A stretch of DNA of 64,000 nt from Microbacterium sp. AZCO (GCF_039614715.1 NZ_CP154857.1:1240001-1304000), one strand, 5' to 3'; shown: positions 1 through 8,122, counted from the first letter of the stretch. Notes: generated from the letters alone by a model not told the origin. A program made the numbers and translations.

Positions 1-1588
1 AGCCGATCGCGGCGAGACGGTCGTGCGCCTGCTCCGTCGACAGCGTGCGCTCCTCGGCGGGGAGAGCCGCGACGGCGGACAGGAGCGGACGGTAGAACAG
101 GCGGACGTGGATGTCGCGCACCTCGCGCTTCACCGACTCCCACACCTGCCACACGGCGGGTCCGTTGTCGGCGAGCCGGGTCGCACGGGCGAGGACCCGG
201 AGCTCCTCGGGTCTGGAGGGCATGAGATGCGTGCGGCGGAGGTTGCGCAGCTGCATGCGGTGCTCGAGCACGCGCAGGATCCCGTAGTCGCGCGCGAACG
301 TGGCGGCCTCCGGCCGCCCGATGTATCCCTCCGTCACGAGCGCCTCGAGCGCCTCGAGCGTGCCGCGCTGCCGGATCCGGTCATCGCTCAGGCCGTGGAC
401 GAGCTGCAGCAGCTGCACGGTGAACTCGATGTCACGGATGCCGCCGGGGCCCAGCTTGATCTGATGCGCGAGCTCGTCGGCGGGGATGTGCTCCGTGACG
501 CGCTCGCGCATGCGCTGCACGCTGTCGACGAAGTTCTCTCGCGCTGCGCTCGTCCAGATCTTGGGCTGGACCGCACGCACGTACGCTTCCCCCAGTGCGG
601 AATCGCCCGCGATCGGCCGCGCCTTCAGCAGCGCCTGGAACTCCCAGCTCTTCGCCCACCGGTCGTAGTACGACAGGTGCGAGTCGAGCGTGCGGACGAG
701 CGCGCCCTGCTTGCCCTCTGGGCGCAGGTTGGCGTCGACCTCCCAGAGGGCCGGCTCGATCTCCGCGCCCGACACGCCTCGCATGGTCTGCACGGCGAGG
801 CGCGTCGCGATGTCGACGATGCGGCTCTCCCCCACCTCCTCGATGAGCTGGTCGTCGGCGCCCCCGACGAAGATGACGTCGACGTCGCTGACGTAGTTGA
901 GCTCCCGCGCGCCCGTCTTGCCCATCCCGATGATCGCGAGCTGCGTGCCGGCGACCTGCTCGCGCGGGAACAGGGCGGCACCCGAGCCGCCCGAGATGCG
1001 CGTGCGGGCGACGCAGAGGGATGCCTCGAGCGCGGCGCCCGCGGCGTCCGCCAGCATCGCCGATACGGCCGCGACCTCGCCGACCGGATCTGCACTCAGG
1101 AGGTCGTAGGCGGCGATGCGAGCGAGCATCGCCCGGTAGCGAACGCGCAGCGCGATCCACGCGCTCTCGCCCCCCTCGGCCGCGAAGCCGTCGACGGCGC
1201 CGACCGCGTCGAGGAGCGCGTGTCGCAGCTCCTCGGCGGACGGGAGGTAGTCGCCCGCGCCTTCGAGATGGACGAGTTCGTCCGGATGCCGCAGGTAGAA
1301 CTCGCCGAAGCCCGTCGACGCTCCGAGCAGGGCCCACAGTGCACGCCAGCCGCGTGCATCGGTCTGCTGCAGGGACGTCACGGGGGCGGGGTTGCGGCGC
1401 ACCACGCGCACCAGCGCGCTGAGCGCGGCATCCGGATCCGCCGCATCGCCGACGTGCGCCGTCAGGGTGTCGCGATCGAGAGCCAGCGCCTGCTCGAGCT
1501 CGGTCAGCAGCGACTCCGCCTCGGTGAGGTCGCTGAAGCCGAGCCGCGCGAGCTCGGTGAGACTCGAAGACCGCTCGCCCGTCGTCAT
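1..1588 (-). CDS. glnE: Bifunctional glutamine synthetase adenylyltransferase/deadenylase, N-terminal part (3' end outside window)
   Basis: GlnE attaches or removes AMP on glutamine synthetase in response to nitrogen status. The 529 visible residues hold the first nucleotidyltransferase domain, with GMGK at 221-224 and the metal-binding SDVD at 234-237, followed by the helical linker (LGPGGIRDIEF stretch) and the start of the region leading to the second catalytic domain. Family members are about 1000 residues, so roughly half the gene is here. The ATG at 1586-1588 lies 16 bp after the glnA2 stop codon, so the two genes are probably co-transcribed, as in mycobacteria. The frame is intact to the window edge. 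Confidence 0.94.
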   Translation of the reverse strand, partial: MTTGERSSSLTELARLGFSDLTEAESLLTELEQALALDRDTLTAHVGDAADPDAALSALVRVVRRNPAPVTSLQQTDARGWRALWALLGASTGFGEFYLRHPDELVHLEGAGDYLPSAEELRHALLDAVGAVDGFAAEGGESAWIALRVRYRAMLARIAAYDLLSADPVGEVAAVSAMLADAAGAALEASLCVARTRISGGSGAALFPREQVAGTQLAIIGMGKTGARELNYVSDVDVIFVGGADDQLIEEVGESRIVDIATRLAVQTMRGVSGAEIEPALWEVDANLRPEGKQGALVRTLDSHLSYYDRWAKSWEFQALLKARPIAGDSALGEAYVRAVQPKIWTSAARENFVDSVQRMRERVTEHIPADELAHQIKLGPGGIRDIEFTVQLLQLVHGLSDDRIRQRGTLEALEALVTEGYIGRPEAATFARDYGILRVLEHRMQLRNLRRTHLMPSRPEELRVLARATRLADNGPAVWQVWESVKREVRDIHVRLFYRPLLSAVAALPAEERTLSTEQAHDRLAAIG

Positions 1589-1604
1589 CGTGCCGCCGGA
1601 GGCC

Positions 1605-2942
1605 TCAGAGCATCTCGAGGTTGCTCTTCAGCTCGAAGGGCGTCACCTGCGTGCGGTACTCCTGCCACTCCGTGCGCTTGTTGAGGAGCACGTAGTTGAA
1701 CACCTGCTCGCCGAGGGTCTCGGCGACGAGCTCGGACTCCTCCATGTACTCGAGCGCATGGTCGAGGCTCGCGGGGAGCGGCGCGTACCCGAGGGCGCGG
1801 CGCTCGGCATCCGTCAGCGACCACACGTTGTCCTCGGCCTCGGGCGGCAGCTCGTACTCCTCCTCGATGCCCTTGAGGCCCGCTGCGAGCATGAGCGCGT
1901 AGGCGAGGTACGGGTTCGCGGCGGAGTCGAGCGCCCGATACTCGACGCGCGAGGACTGGCCCTTGCTCGGCTTGTAGAGCGGCACGCGCACGAGCGCCGA
2001 GCGGTTGTTGTGACCCCAGCAGATGAAGCTCGGTGCCTCGTCGCCGCCCCACAGGCGCTTGTACGAGTTGACGAACTGGTTCGTGACGGCCGAGATCTCG
2101 TTCGCGTGGCGCAGCAGGCCCGCGATGAACTGCCTGCCGACCTTGGAGAGCTGGTACTGCGCGCCCTCCTCGTAGAAGGCGTTCACGTCGCCCTCGAAGA
2201 GCGACATGTGCGTGTGCATGCCGCTGCCGGGCTGACCGCTGAGGGGCTTGGGCATGAACGTCGCGTAGACGCCCTGCTCGATCGCGACCTCTTTGATGAC
2301 GGTTCGGAAGGTCATGATGTTGTCGGCGGTCGCCAGCGCATCGGCGTACCGCAGGTCGATCTCGTTCTGACCGGGTCCGCCCTCGTGGTGGCTGAACTCC
2401 ACCGAGATGCCGAGATCTTCCAGCATCCGCACGGAGCGGCGGCGGAAGTCGTGCGCCGTCCCGCCCGGGACGTTGTCGAAGTAACCGGCGGAGTCGACCG
2501 GCTCCGGGCCATCGGCCCCGAAGGACGACGACTTCAGCAGGTAGAACTCGATCTCCGGGTGCGTGTAGAACGTGAACCCGGCGTCCGCCGCCTTCGCCAG
2601 CGAGCGCTTCAACACGTGGCGCGGGTCGGCCACGGCCGGCTGCCCGTCGGGCGTCGTGATGTCGCAGAACATCCGGGCGGTCGGATCGATCTCGCCCCGC
2701 CACGGCAGGATCTGGAAGGTCGTGGGGTCTGGATGCGCGAGCAGATCGGACTCGTACGATCGCGTCAGTCCTTCGATCGCCGAGCCGTCGAAGCCCAGGC
2801 CCTCGCTGAAGGCCCCCTCGACCTCAGCAGGCGCGATCGCCACCGACTTCAGCGTCCCGATGACATCGGTGAACCAGAGTCGGACGAACTTGACCCCACG
2901 CTCCTCGATCGTGCGCAGAACGAAGTCACGCTGCTTGTCCAT
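1605..2942 (-). CDS. glnA2: Type I glutamine synthetase, GlnA2 class
   Basis: Makes glutamine from glutamate, ammonia and ATP in the cytoplasm; 445 residues, normal for GlnA2. Visible family signatures are the metal-binding THPEIEFYL (127-135), the EGGPGQNEI segment (187-195), GSGMHTHMSL (239-248) and the Arg-rich active-site region after 310. A Tyr at 363 in EEYELPPEAED sits where the adenylylated Tyr of beta-type enzymes lies (NLYDLPPEE in E. coli). A GGGAGAGGA ribosome site precedes the ATG. It follows a small SPOR-like gene by 30 bp and precedes glnE by 16 bp. The neighbourhood matches glnA2-glnE of other actinobacteria, so I call it GlnA2 rather than the main GlnA1. Confidence 0.93.
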   Translation of the reverse strand: MDKQRDFVLRTIEERGVKFVRLWFTDVIGTLKSVAIAPAEVEGAFSEGLGFDGSAIEGLTRSYESDLLAHPDPTTFQILPWRGEIDPTARMFCDITTPDGQPAVADPRHVLKRSLAKAADAGFTFYTHPEIEFYLLKSSSFGADGPEPVDSAGYFDNVPGGTAHDFRRRSVRMLEDLGISVEFSHHEGGPGQNEIDLRYADALATADNIMTFRTVIKEVAIEQGVYATFMPKPLSGQPGSGMHTHMSLFEGDVNAFYEEGAQYQLSKVGRQFIAGLLRHANEISAVTNQFVNSYKRLWGGDEAPSFICWGHNNRSALVRVPLYKPSKGQSSRVEYRALDSAANPYLAYALMLAAGLKGIEEEYELPPEAEDNVWSLTDAERRALGYAPLPASLDHALEYMEESELVAETLGEQVFNYVLLNKRTEWQEYRTQVTPFELKSNLEML

Positions 2943-2972
2943 CTGATCCTCTCCCGGCCGTCGCAGGCCAGA

Positions 2973-3194
2973 CTATTCGGCGTTCTCGCCGGTCGCGCCG
3001 GACGATCCCCAGTCGTCGCTCCGCGCTTCTTCCTCGGCCCATGCGCGCGATCGCTCACGGATCACCTCGGGCGCGTTCGCCGCCTCCTCGGGAGAGTCGA
3101 AGGGGCCGGCCCGGTCGACCGAGGGAGAGACGAATCCCTTCTCGACCCTGCCGGTCTTGAGGTTGTACCAGTACTTCTCGTTGCCGTCCGTCAC
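2973..3194 (-). CDS. Small conserved actinobacterial protein, SPOR-like
   Basis: A 73-residue soluble protein of unknown function. The central part (EKYWYNLKTGRVEKG followed by AGPFDSPEEAANAPEVIRE) has the aromatic, GPF and E-A-A pattern of short proteins usually labelled SPOR-domain in actinobacteria. The tail is acidic. I chose the GTG at 3192-3194 because GGGGAG lies six bases upstream. It is the first gene of the run leading to glnA2 and glnE, and is divergent from ppgK. A role in peptidoglycan binding is only suggested by the SPOR resemblance; no signal peptide or membrane segment is visible. Confidence 0.75.
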   Translation of the reverse strand: MTDGNEKYWYNLKTGRVEKGFVSPSVDRAGPFDSPEEAANAPEVIRERSRAWAEEEARSDDWGSSGATGENAE

Positions 3195-3249
3195 GGTGAC
3201 TCCCCTTCGATCCTGACTCGATCCTACTGATCGGCCGCGTCGCGCTGGA

Positions 3250-3255
3250 TAGGCT
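3250..3255 (+). promoter_or_regulatory. Candidate -10 box of ppgK (leaderless)
   Basis: TAGGCT ends exactly six bases before the ppgK ATG. This would place the transcription start on or next to the A of the ATG, giving a leaderless mRNA. No Shine-Dalgarno sequence precedes the start, which fits. Confidence 0.5.
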
Positions 3256-3261
3256 GAGCGC

Positions 3262-4026
3262 ATGGCATCGAAGACGAATCGAGCGGTGGGCGTCGACATC
3301 GGCGGGACGGGGATCAAGGGGGCCATCGTCGACCTCGAAGCGGGTGCCCTGCAGAGCGATCGCATCAAGGTCCCGACCCCGAAGGGCGCGGAGCCGAAGG
3401 ACGTTCTCGAGGCCGTCAAGCAGGTGCTCGACACCCTCGATGTCGCCGACGATCCCGATGTGCACCTGGGGGTCGCCTTCCCCGCCATCGTGAAGGGCGG
3501 CCGCACGCTCTCGGCCGCGAACGTCTCCGAGAAGTGGATCGGGTTCGAAGCCGAGAAGTTCTTCGAGGACGGCCTCGGACGCGAGATCCACTTCGCAAAC
3601 GACGCCGATGTCGCGGGCGTCGCCGAGGTGCGGTACGGAGCCGCGAAGGGGCGCGACGGCCTCGTGCTGCTCACGACGCTCGGCACCGGCATCGGCTCGG
3701 CGCTCATCTACAACGGCGTCCTCGTGCCGAACAGTGAGCTCGGCCACGTGCAGCGCGCGAAGCACAAGGGCGACGCCGAGTCGTACGCCGCGTACTCCGC
3801 GATGGAGCGCGAAGAGCTGTCCTGGGAGGACTGGGCCGAACGGCTGCAGTGGTACTACAGCTACATCGAGTTCCTCTTCAGCCCCGACCTCATCGTGGTC
3901 GGCGGGGGCGTCTCCAAGCACGCCGACAAGTTCCTGCACCTGCTCGACCTCACGAGCCCCATCGTGCCCGCTGTGCACCGCAACAACGCCGGGATCATCG
4001 GGGCAGCGGCCCTGGCGCTCGGCTGA
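3262..4026 (+). CDS. ppgK: Polyphosphate glucokinase
   Basis: Phosphorylates glucose using polyphosphate (and usually ATP). The protein is 254 residues, in the family's size range. ROK-type features are the N-terminal phosphate loop VGVDIGGTGIKGA, the NDADVAG segment with the catalytic Asp, LLTTLGTGIGSAL in the nucleotide site, the ELGH motif, and a second glycine-rich turn VVGGGVS near the C-terminus. The last 18 bases and the stop codon are the start of a 64-bp sequence repeated at 5154-5219, so this gene end is the left border of the inserted DNA described below. The coding sequence itself is complete. Confidence 0.95.
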   Translation: MASKTNRAVGVDIGGTGIKGAIVDLEAGALQSDRIKVPTPKGAEPKDVLEAVKQVLDTLDVADDPDVHLGVAFPAIVKGGRTLSAANVSEKWIGFEAEKFFEDGLGREIHFANDADVAGVAEVRYGAAKGRDGLVLLTTLGTGIGSALIYNGVLVPNSELGHVQRAKHKGDAESYAAYSAMEREELSWEDWAERLQWYYSYIEFLFSPDLIVVGGGVSKHADKFLHLLDLTSPIVPAVHRNNAGIIGAAALALG

Positions 4027-4069
4027 GCCCGGGGCGGCGGGGGCGAATGGGCCGGCCTGTACGCCGGGT
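4006..4069. repeat. Left direct repeat (candidate att site) at the ppgK end
   Basis: These 64 bases cover the last codons of ppgK, its stop codon and 29 bases identical to the 3' end of the RNase P RNA gene (4041-4069). They match 5154-5219 except for one substitution (4022 against 5170) and a two-base indel in the GGCGG run. Identity ends abruptly at 4070. Confidence 0.85.
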
Positions 4070-4247
4070 ACAAAAGCCGGGGTGGCGGGTCCCTGAGGGT
4101 AGATGGGGGATGTCCCGGTTAATCCCTGGCCGGAATTCCTTTCCCGGGCGGCGAGATCGTGGACGCTCGTGGCAATTCAGGGGCTTCGCGTGACGTCCTT
4201 TGTTCTATCCGTGTTCCGCCAGCGCCCAGAAGCTCCTGAACGACGAA

Positions 4248-4277
4248 GCCCCGCCAACCACCTAAGGGCGGCGGGGC
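4248..4277 (-). terminator. Hairpin downstream of the LysM gene
   Basis: GCCCCGCC at 4248-4255 pairs with GGCGGGGC at 4270-4277 across a 14-base loop, 13 bp past the LysM gene stop codon. On the minus strand it is followed by TTCGTCGTTC, a weak U-tract. Confidence 0.5.
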
Positions 4278-4289
4278 GGTCCTGGGGAC

Positions 4290-4826
4290 CTACGGGTTGA
4301 TCTGCAGCACGTCGCCCGGCTGGATCGTCGCGGCGGGCGGCCACTTGCCGTTCGCGTCGAACAGGGTGACGTAGTCGACGCAGAAGCGCTCACCGATCGC
4401 CATGCCCGCGTCGCCCGGCTGGACGGTGTAGGTCGCCACGCTGCCGTCATCGTTCAGCGTGACCGGGCCTGCCGCGAACTCGCGCGGACCCATGTCCGGC
4501 CGGGGGTCCGCTCTCTTGGCCCCGACGACGCCCGTCCGGGTGTCGTAGTTGCCGACGTGGACGAACGCATCGCAGCCGACCTCATGCGCGCGCCGGGTCA
4601 GCGCGTCCTCGGGGGCGGCGTTGGCCGTCCCGTGGTCCTCGGCGTCCCAGGCCGTCTCGTGGGCGGGCTCGGCGTCCGTCGTGGGCGCGGCGGACGCCCG
4701 CTGGGCCGTCTCGATGATCGGCGCGGCCGCCTGGCCGATGGCGGCGATCGCCGGGGCTGCGAGGGCGACCAGGCCCCCGATGACGACCACCGATGCTCCG
4801 AGGGTGACCTTGCCTGCGAGGTTCAT
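4290..4826 (-). CDS. LysM-domain exported or membrane-anchored protein
   Basis: A 178-residue protein predicted to bind peptidoglycan. Residues 5-35 form a hydrophobic segment (VTLGASVVVIGGLVALAAPA) that can act as signal peptide or anchor. An Ala/Asp/Glu-rich linker follows, and a single LysM domain ends the protein (TYTVQPGDAGMAIGERFCV through TIQPGDVLQINP). The ATG at 4824-4826 is preferred; a TTG nine bases upstream is possible, and neither has a strong ribosome site. It lies inside the repeat-flanked insertion and is oriented towards ppgK. No catalytic domain is present, so a cell-wall modifying or phage-derived accessory role is only inferred. Confidence 0.75.
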   Translation of the reverse strand: MNLAGKVTLGASVVVIGGLVALAAPAIAAIGQAAAPIIETAQRASAAPTTDAEPAHETAWDAEDHGTANAAPEDALTRRAHEVGCDAFVHVGNYDTRTGVVGAKRADPRPDMGPREFAAGPVTLNDDGSVATYTVQPGDAGMAIGERFCVDYVTLFDANGKWPPAATIQPGDVLQINP

Positions 4827-4962
4827 GATCGCCAACGTAACGGCGTCCGCCAGCGGTGGTCCAGCATTCCGGACGCGGTTGTCCGTGTCGCGCTAGCATG
4901 ACCGGGTGAGCAGCCAACGCTAGCCCCATCCAGGGGCCGCGACGATCGAGAGGGACACCCTC

Positions 4963-5142
4963 ATGCGTGGCATGCTCTGCGACACCCTGTTCCGCCTTTT
5001 CGGGCATCACATCTGCTGCGGCCGCATCCCGGCCTGGACGGCCGGCGTGGGCCAGCGCTGGGACACCTGGGACGAGGCACCGTTCAACCTCTACAACGTC
5101 ATCTGGCGCGTCCAGAACTGGGTTCGCTCCGGCATGAGCTGA
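4963..5142 (+). CDS. 59-residue Cys/His/Trp-rich protein, unknown
   Basis: I do not recognise the family. The ATG is preceded by GAGAGGGA at a suitable distance. The product begins MRGMLCDTLFRLFGHHICCG and continues with a Trp-rich half (six Trp in the last 35 residues). The HHICC cluster plus Cys6 could bind a metal. It has no signal peptide. It ends 11 bp before the right direct repeat, so it belongs to the insertion. The size and composition resemble small actinophage orphan genes, but that is an impression, not a match. Confidence 0.5.
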   Translation: MRGMLCDTLFRLFGHHICCGRIPAWTAGVGQRWDTWDEAPFNLYNVIWRVQNWVRSGMS

Positions 5143-5153
5143 TTCAGGTCGCC

Positions 5154-5219
5154 GCGGCCCTGGCGCTCGTCTGAGCCCGGGGCGGCGGCGGGGCGAATGG
5201 GCCGGCCTGTACGCCGGGT
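5154..5219. repeat. Right direct repeat (candidate att site) overlapping the rnpB 3' end
   Basis: Counterpart of 4006-4069. It contains a relic of the ppgK terminus (GCGGCCCTGGCGCTCGTCTGA) followed by the genuine 3' end of rnpB. The right copy is the one continuous with the rest of RNase P RNA. Confidence 0.85.
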
Positions 5220-5582
5220 TCTGTTCCGGGGCTGACGCCCCTTCGACGGTCATCTCTCTCGGCGACACGTTGCCGTGCCGCTCCAGCGGCCTACCCGGGG
5301 ACTCGGCGGGCCGCGTCGTCATCCCCTGTCTGGCCTTGCTCCGGACGAGGTTTACCCTGCGGGTCGCGTCACCGCGACCCCGGTGGTCTCTTACACCACC
5401 CTTTCACCCTTACTCTCCGACCCTTCGACAAGCTCAGGGACCGGAGAGCGGTCTGCTCTCTGTGGCACTGTCTCGCGGATCGCTCCGGGTGGGTGTTACC
5501 CACCGCCCTGCCCTGTGGAGCCCGGACGTTCCTCGGCGCGGCGGCGAAGCCCCGCGACGCGACCGTCCGGCCGACCCATTCG
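5194..5582 (-). ncRNA. rnpB: RNase P RNA, bacterial class A
   Basis: Catalytic RNA that trims the 5' leader of pre-tRNAs. Reading the minus strand, the universal GAGGAACGTCCGGGCTCC lies near the 5' end, AGGGTGAAAGGGTG and GTAAACCTCG occur in the middle, and ACAGAACCCGGCGTACAGGC lies at the 3' end. The ends were set by the P1 helix: CGAATGGGTCGGCC at the 5' side pairs with GGCCGGCCCATTCG at the 3' side (14 pairs, one wobble). The length of about 389 nt fits actinobacterial rnpB. Its 3' portion is duplicated at 4041-4069. Confidence 0.95.
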
Positions 5583-5623
5583 CGTGTCCGAGTCTAGTCG
5601 GGGCCCTTGACGCGCCCCGGCGG

Positions 5624-7351
5624 TCAGCTCTTCTCCGCGGTCTGCGCGATCTTGAGATCGAGGGGGAAGTCGATCGGGAAGTCGCCGAAGAGAAGACGAC
5701 CGGCGGATGCCGCGGCTCCGCGCACCGCGTCGGCGACGGCGTCGGCGTGCTCGGCCGGCGTGTGAACGATGATCTCGTCGTGGAGGAAGAACGCCAGGTG
5801 CGGCATCCTCCCGAAGACGGGTCCTGAGGGAGGCGCCGGCACGCCCGCCGCGGGAAGCGAGGCAAGCCGGCCCCGCAGGTCGGCGAGCCACGCGAGCGCC
5901 CACTCGGCCGCGGTCCCCTGCACGACGAAGTTGCGTGTGAAGCGGCCGCGATCGCGCGCCCAGCGGCGAGCGCGGGTCTCATCGGCTCCGGATGCCTCGA
6001 CCTGGCTCGCCTGCAGCTGCGTGGCGCGCCATCCTGACGACGGAGCCGGCGACGAGCGACCGAGCCACGTCGTGACGACGCCGCCCTGCTCGCCCACGCG
6101 CGCGGCCTGATCGACGAGAGCCATGGCGCGGGGGTAGATGCGCCGCAGGCGCGGGACGAGCCGCCCGCTCTCGCCCGTCGTCGCGCCGTACATCGCGCCG
6201 AGGAGGGCGATCTTGGCCTGCTGCCTCGTCTCGACCGCGCCGCTCTCGACGATGCCGGTGTAGAGGTCGCGTCCGCGCGCGGCTTCCGCCAGCTGCTCGT
6301 CGCGCGACATCGCGGCCAGCACGCGGGGCTCGAGCTGGGCGACGTCCGCGACGACGAGCGTCCACCCCGGATCGGCCCGCACTGCGCCGCGCAGCTGTCG
6401 CGGCACCTGCAGCGCTCCCCCGCCGGCCGCGGCCCAGCGTCCGGTCACGACGCCGCCGGGCACGTAGACGGGCCGGAAGCGCCCGTCGTCGACCCACTCC
6501 TCGAGCCAGGTCCACCCGTTCGCGCTCAGCAGGCGCGAGAGCTTCTTGTACTCGATGAGCGGCGCCACGACGGGATGCTCGTGCTCCGCGAGCTCCCAGC
6601 GGCTCGTCGACTCGACGAGGAGACCGACACGGTGGAGCGATCGCAGGAGCTTCGGCTGCGAGTCGAGACTCGCCCCCGGGTCGCCCAGCTCGCGCCGCAC
6701 GCGGTCGGCGGCATCCTGCATCCGGGTGGGGAGTCCGCCCGCCGTGGGCCGCGATCCGAGGATGTCGGTGAGGATGCGATCGTGCGCCGCGGCATCCCAC
6801 GGCAGGCCCGCTGCCCGCAGCTCGGCGGCGACAAGGGCGCCCGCCGATTCCGCCGCGATCAGAAGGCGCAGGCGGCCCGGGTCTGACGAGTCGGCGATCG
6901 CGGCCTGCTGGCGGGCGAACTCCGCCAGCACGTCGTCGAGGCCGGTCGGCGGGCCTGTCGGCTCAGCCGCGTCCTCGAGGTCGAAGAGGGTGGGCGACGC
7001 ATCACGTGCGTCGCCGGCCGGGGCGGCATCCCACCCCACCGCCGCCCTGAGCTCCTCCGCGCCCTCGACGAGCGCCGAGTCGCGCAGGATCGCGTGACAG
7101 AGCCGCAGATCGTGGCAGCGCGCGATCCGCACGCCCGACGCGAGGAGGGCGGGATACCAGGCCGGCGCGTCGTTCCACACCCAGCGGACGGTCCGGGATG
7201 CCTCGACCTCTGCGATCCAGCCCGCAAGCGCGTCTTGGCCCGGCGAGATCCGCTCGACCTCGTGCGCGGATGTGTCGAGGACCGCGGCGACGGGCTCGCC
7301 CGAGACGAGCCCGAGGACGATCCAGCTCGACTCAGTCTTCGCGGAAACCAC
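5624..7351 (-). CDS. Family-A DNA polymerase paralogue (exonuclease/polymerase-like)
   Basis: A 575-residue relative of DNA polymerase I that lacks the 5' nuclease domain. The polymerase core is complete. Motif A is ADVAQLEPR with Asp336, motif B is R376-K380-YG389, and motif C is HDEII with His524, Asp525 and Glu526. The N-terminal third corresponds to the 3'-5' exonuclease fold, but I see no clear DxE catalytic pair there. Actinobacteria commonly carry this protein besides full PolA; it is usually annotated as a bifunctional exonuclease/polymerase and probably works in repair. The GTG at 7351 is the only reasonable start. It lies 41 bp downstream of the rnpB 5' end and in the same orientation. 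Confidence 0.88.
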   Translation of the reverse strand: MVSAKTESSWIVLGLVSGEPVAAVLDTSAHEVERISPGQDALAGWIAEVEASRTVRWVWNDAPAWYPALLASGVRIARCHDLRLCHAILRDSALVEGAEELRAAVGWDAAPAGDARDASPTLFDLEDAAEPTGPPTGLDDVLAEFARQQAAIADSSDPGRLRLLIAAESAGALVAAELRAAGLPWDAAAHDRILTDILGSRPTAGGLPTRMQDAADRVRRELGDPGASLDSQPKLLRSLHRVGLLVESTSRWELAEHEHPVVAPLIEYKKLSRLLSANGWTWLEEWVDDGRFRPVYVPGGVVTGRWAAAGGGALQVPRQLRGAVRADPGWTLVVADVAQLEPRVLAAMSRDEQLAEAARGRDLYTGIVESGAVETRQQAKIALLGAMYGATTGESGRLVPRLRRIYPRAMALVDQAARVGEQGGVVTTWLGRSSPAPSSGWRATQLQASQVEASGADETRARRWARDRGRFTRNFVVQGTAAEWALAWLADLRGRLASLPAAGVPAPPSGPVFGRMPHLAFFLHDEIIVHTPAEHADAVADAVRGAAASAGRLLFGDFPIDFPLDLKIAQTAEKS

Positions 7352-7390
7352 GTCGCCCGCCCCTGCCCGCGCACACGGCGAGAGGGCGGA

Positions 7391-8122
7391 TCACAGGCCG
7401 GACTCCTCCGTGCGGACGAGGATGGCGCCGCACTCGGGACACGTGACGACGAGGTCGTCGGGTGCCTGACGCAGCGACTGGAGGTCGGTGCCGGCGAGCA
7501 CCATGCGGCAGGCCTCGCACGTGCGGGCGCGGAGCAGAGCGGCCCCGGTCGTGCGCTGCGAGATGCGGTCGTAGAGGGCGAGGAGGTCGGCCGGCACGGC
7601 GCCCGCGACGGCCGCGCGGTCGCGCGTCGCCTGCTCGAACGTGGCGGTCGCGTCGGCGACGGCCTGCTTTCCCTCCGCGCTCAGGCGGCCTCCCTCGGCG
7701 TTCGTCTCGGCGATCAGGGCCTCCTGCTCGGCGACGGCGGCATCGGCCTGCTCGAGGCGATCCATGATCTCGAGCTCGGCGTCCTCGAGGTCGCTCTTGC
7801 GCCGCGCGAGCGAGGCGAGCTCGCTCTCGAGCCCCTGCGCCTCCTTGGGGTTGGTCGAGGCGGCCAGACGGTCCGCGTCGCGGCTGCGCCGCGCGTCGAC
7901 GACGGCGACATCCGACTCGATCCGCTTGAGCTCGATTCGCAGGTCGTCGCGCACGCCGAGGCGGGCGGTGAGCTCCTGGCTCAGCTCCTGGCGCTTTGCG
8001 AGCAGCTCGTTCACCCGCGCGGCCTGAGCGGGGTTCTTGCGGGCGGCGTCGGCGCGACCTATGCGGGCGTCGAGATCGGCGACCTCGAGAAGTCGGCGCT
8101 GGTCTGCGGGGCTGGCGTTCAC
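7391..8122 (-). CDS. Coiled-coil zinc-ribbon protein (CT398/C4-type family)
   Basis: A 243-residue protein. Residues about 10-165 form a long antiparallel coiled coil rich in Leu, Glu, Arg and Ala. The C-terminus is a four-cysteine zinc ribbon (CEACRMV and CPECGAI). This is the architecture of the zf-RING_7/CT398 family, thought to act in RNA or secretion contexts but without a firm function. The start is taken as the GTG at 8120-8122; a TTG three codons upstream is also open. The stop codon lies 39 bp upstream of the polymerase start, suggesting co-transcription. It is divergent from the permease at 8210. Confidence 0.85.
   Translation of the reverse strand: MNASPADQRRLLEVADLDARIGRADAARKNPAQAARVNELLAKRQELSQELTARLGVRDDLRIELKRIESDVAVVDARRSRDADRLAASTNPKEAQGLESELASLARRKSDLEDAELEIMDRLEQADAAVAEQEALIAETNAEGGRLSAEGKQAVADATATFEQATRDRAAVAGAVPADLLALYDRISQRTTGAALLRARTCEACRMVLAGTDLQSLRQAPDDLVVTCPECGAILVRTEESGL

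Larger units (their letters stand above)
4006..5219. mobile_element. Small insertion flanked by direct repeats at the rnpB 3' end
   Basis: About 1.15 kb separates two copies of the ppgK-end/rnpB-end sequence. Both host genes remain intact: ppgK on the left copy and rnpB on the right copy. This is the geometry left by site-specific integration into the 3' end of a structural RNA gene. The interior carries a LysM protein (4290-4826, minus) and a 59-residue protein (4963-5142, plus). 4070-4247 shows no convincing gene and looks more A/T-rich than the flanks. No integrase, transposase or terminal inverted repeat is visible, so it is either a deletion remnant or a satellite mobilised in trans. Confidence 0.6.

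Noticed and set aside
23..1684. Long plus-strand open frame at the window start
   Set aside because: It is antisense to glnE, whose minus-strand frame contains the adenylyltransferase motifs.
4041..4069. Second RNase P RNA gene
   Set aside because: Only the last 29 bases are present; the catalytic core is absent. It is part of the direct repeat.
4103..4300. 65-codon plus-strand frame inside the insertion
   Set aside because: No ribosome site, runs into the hairpin at 4248-4277 and overlaps the end of the LysM gene; composition looks random.
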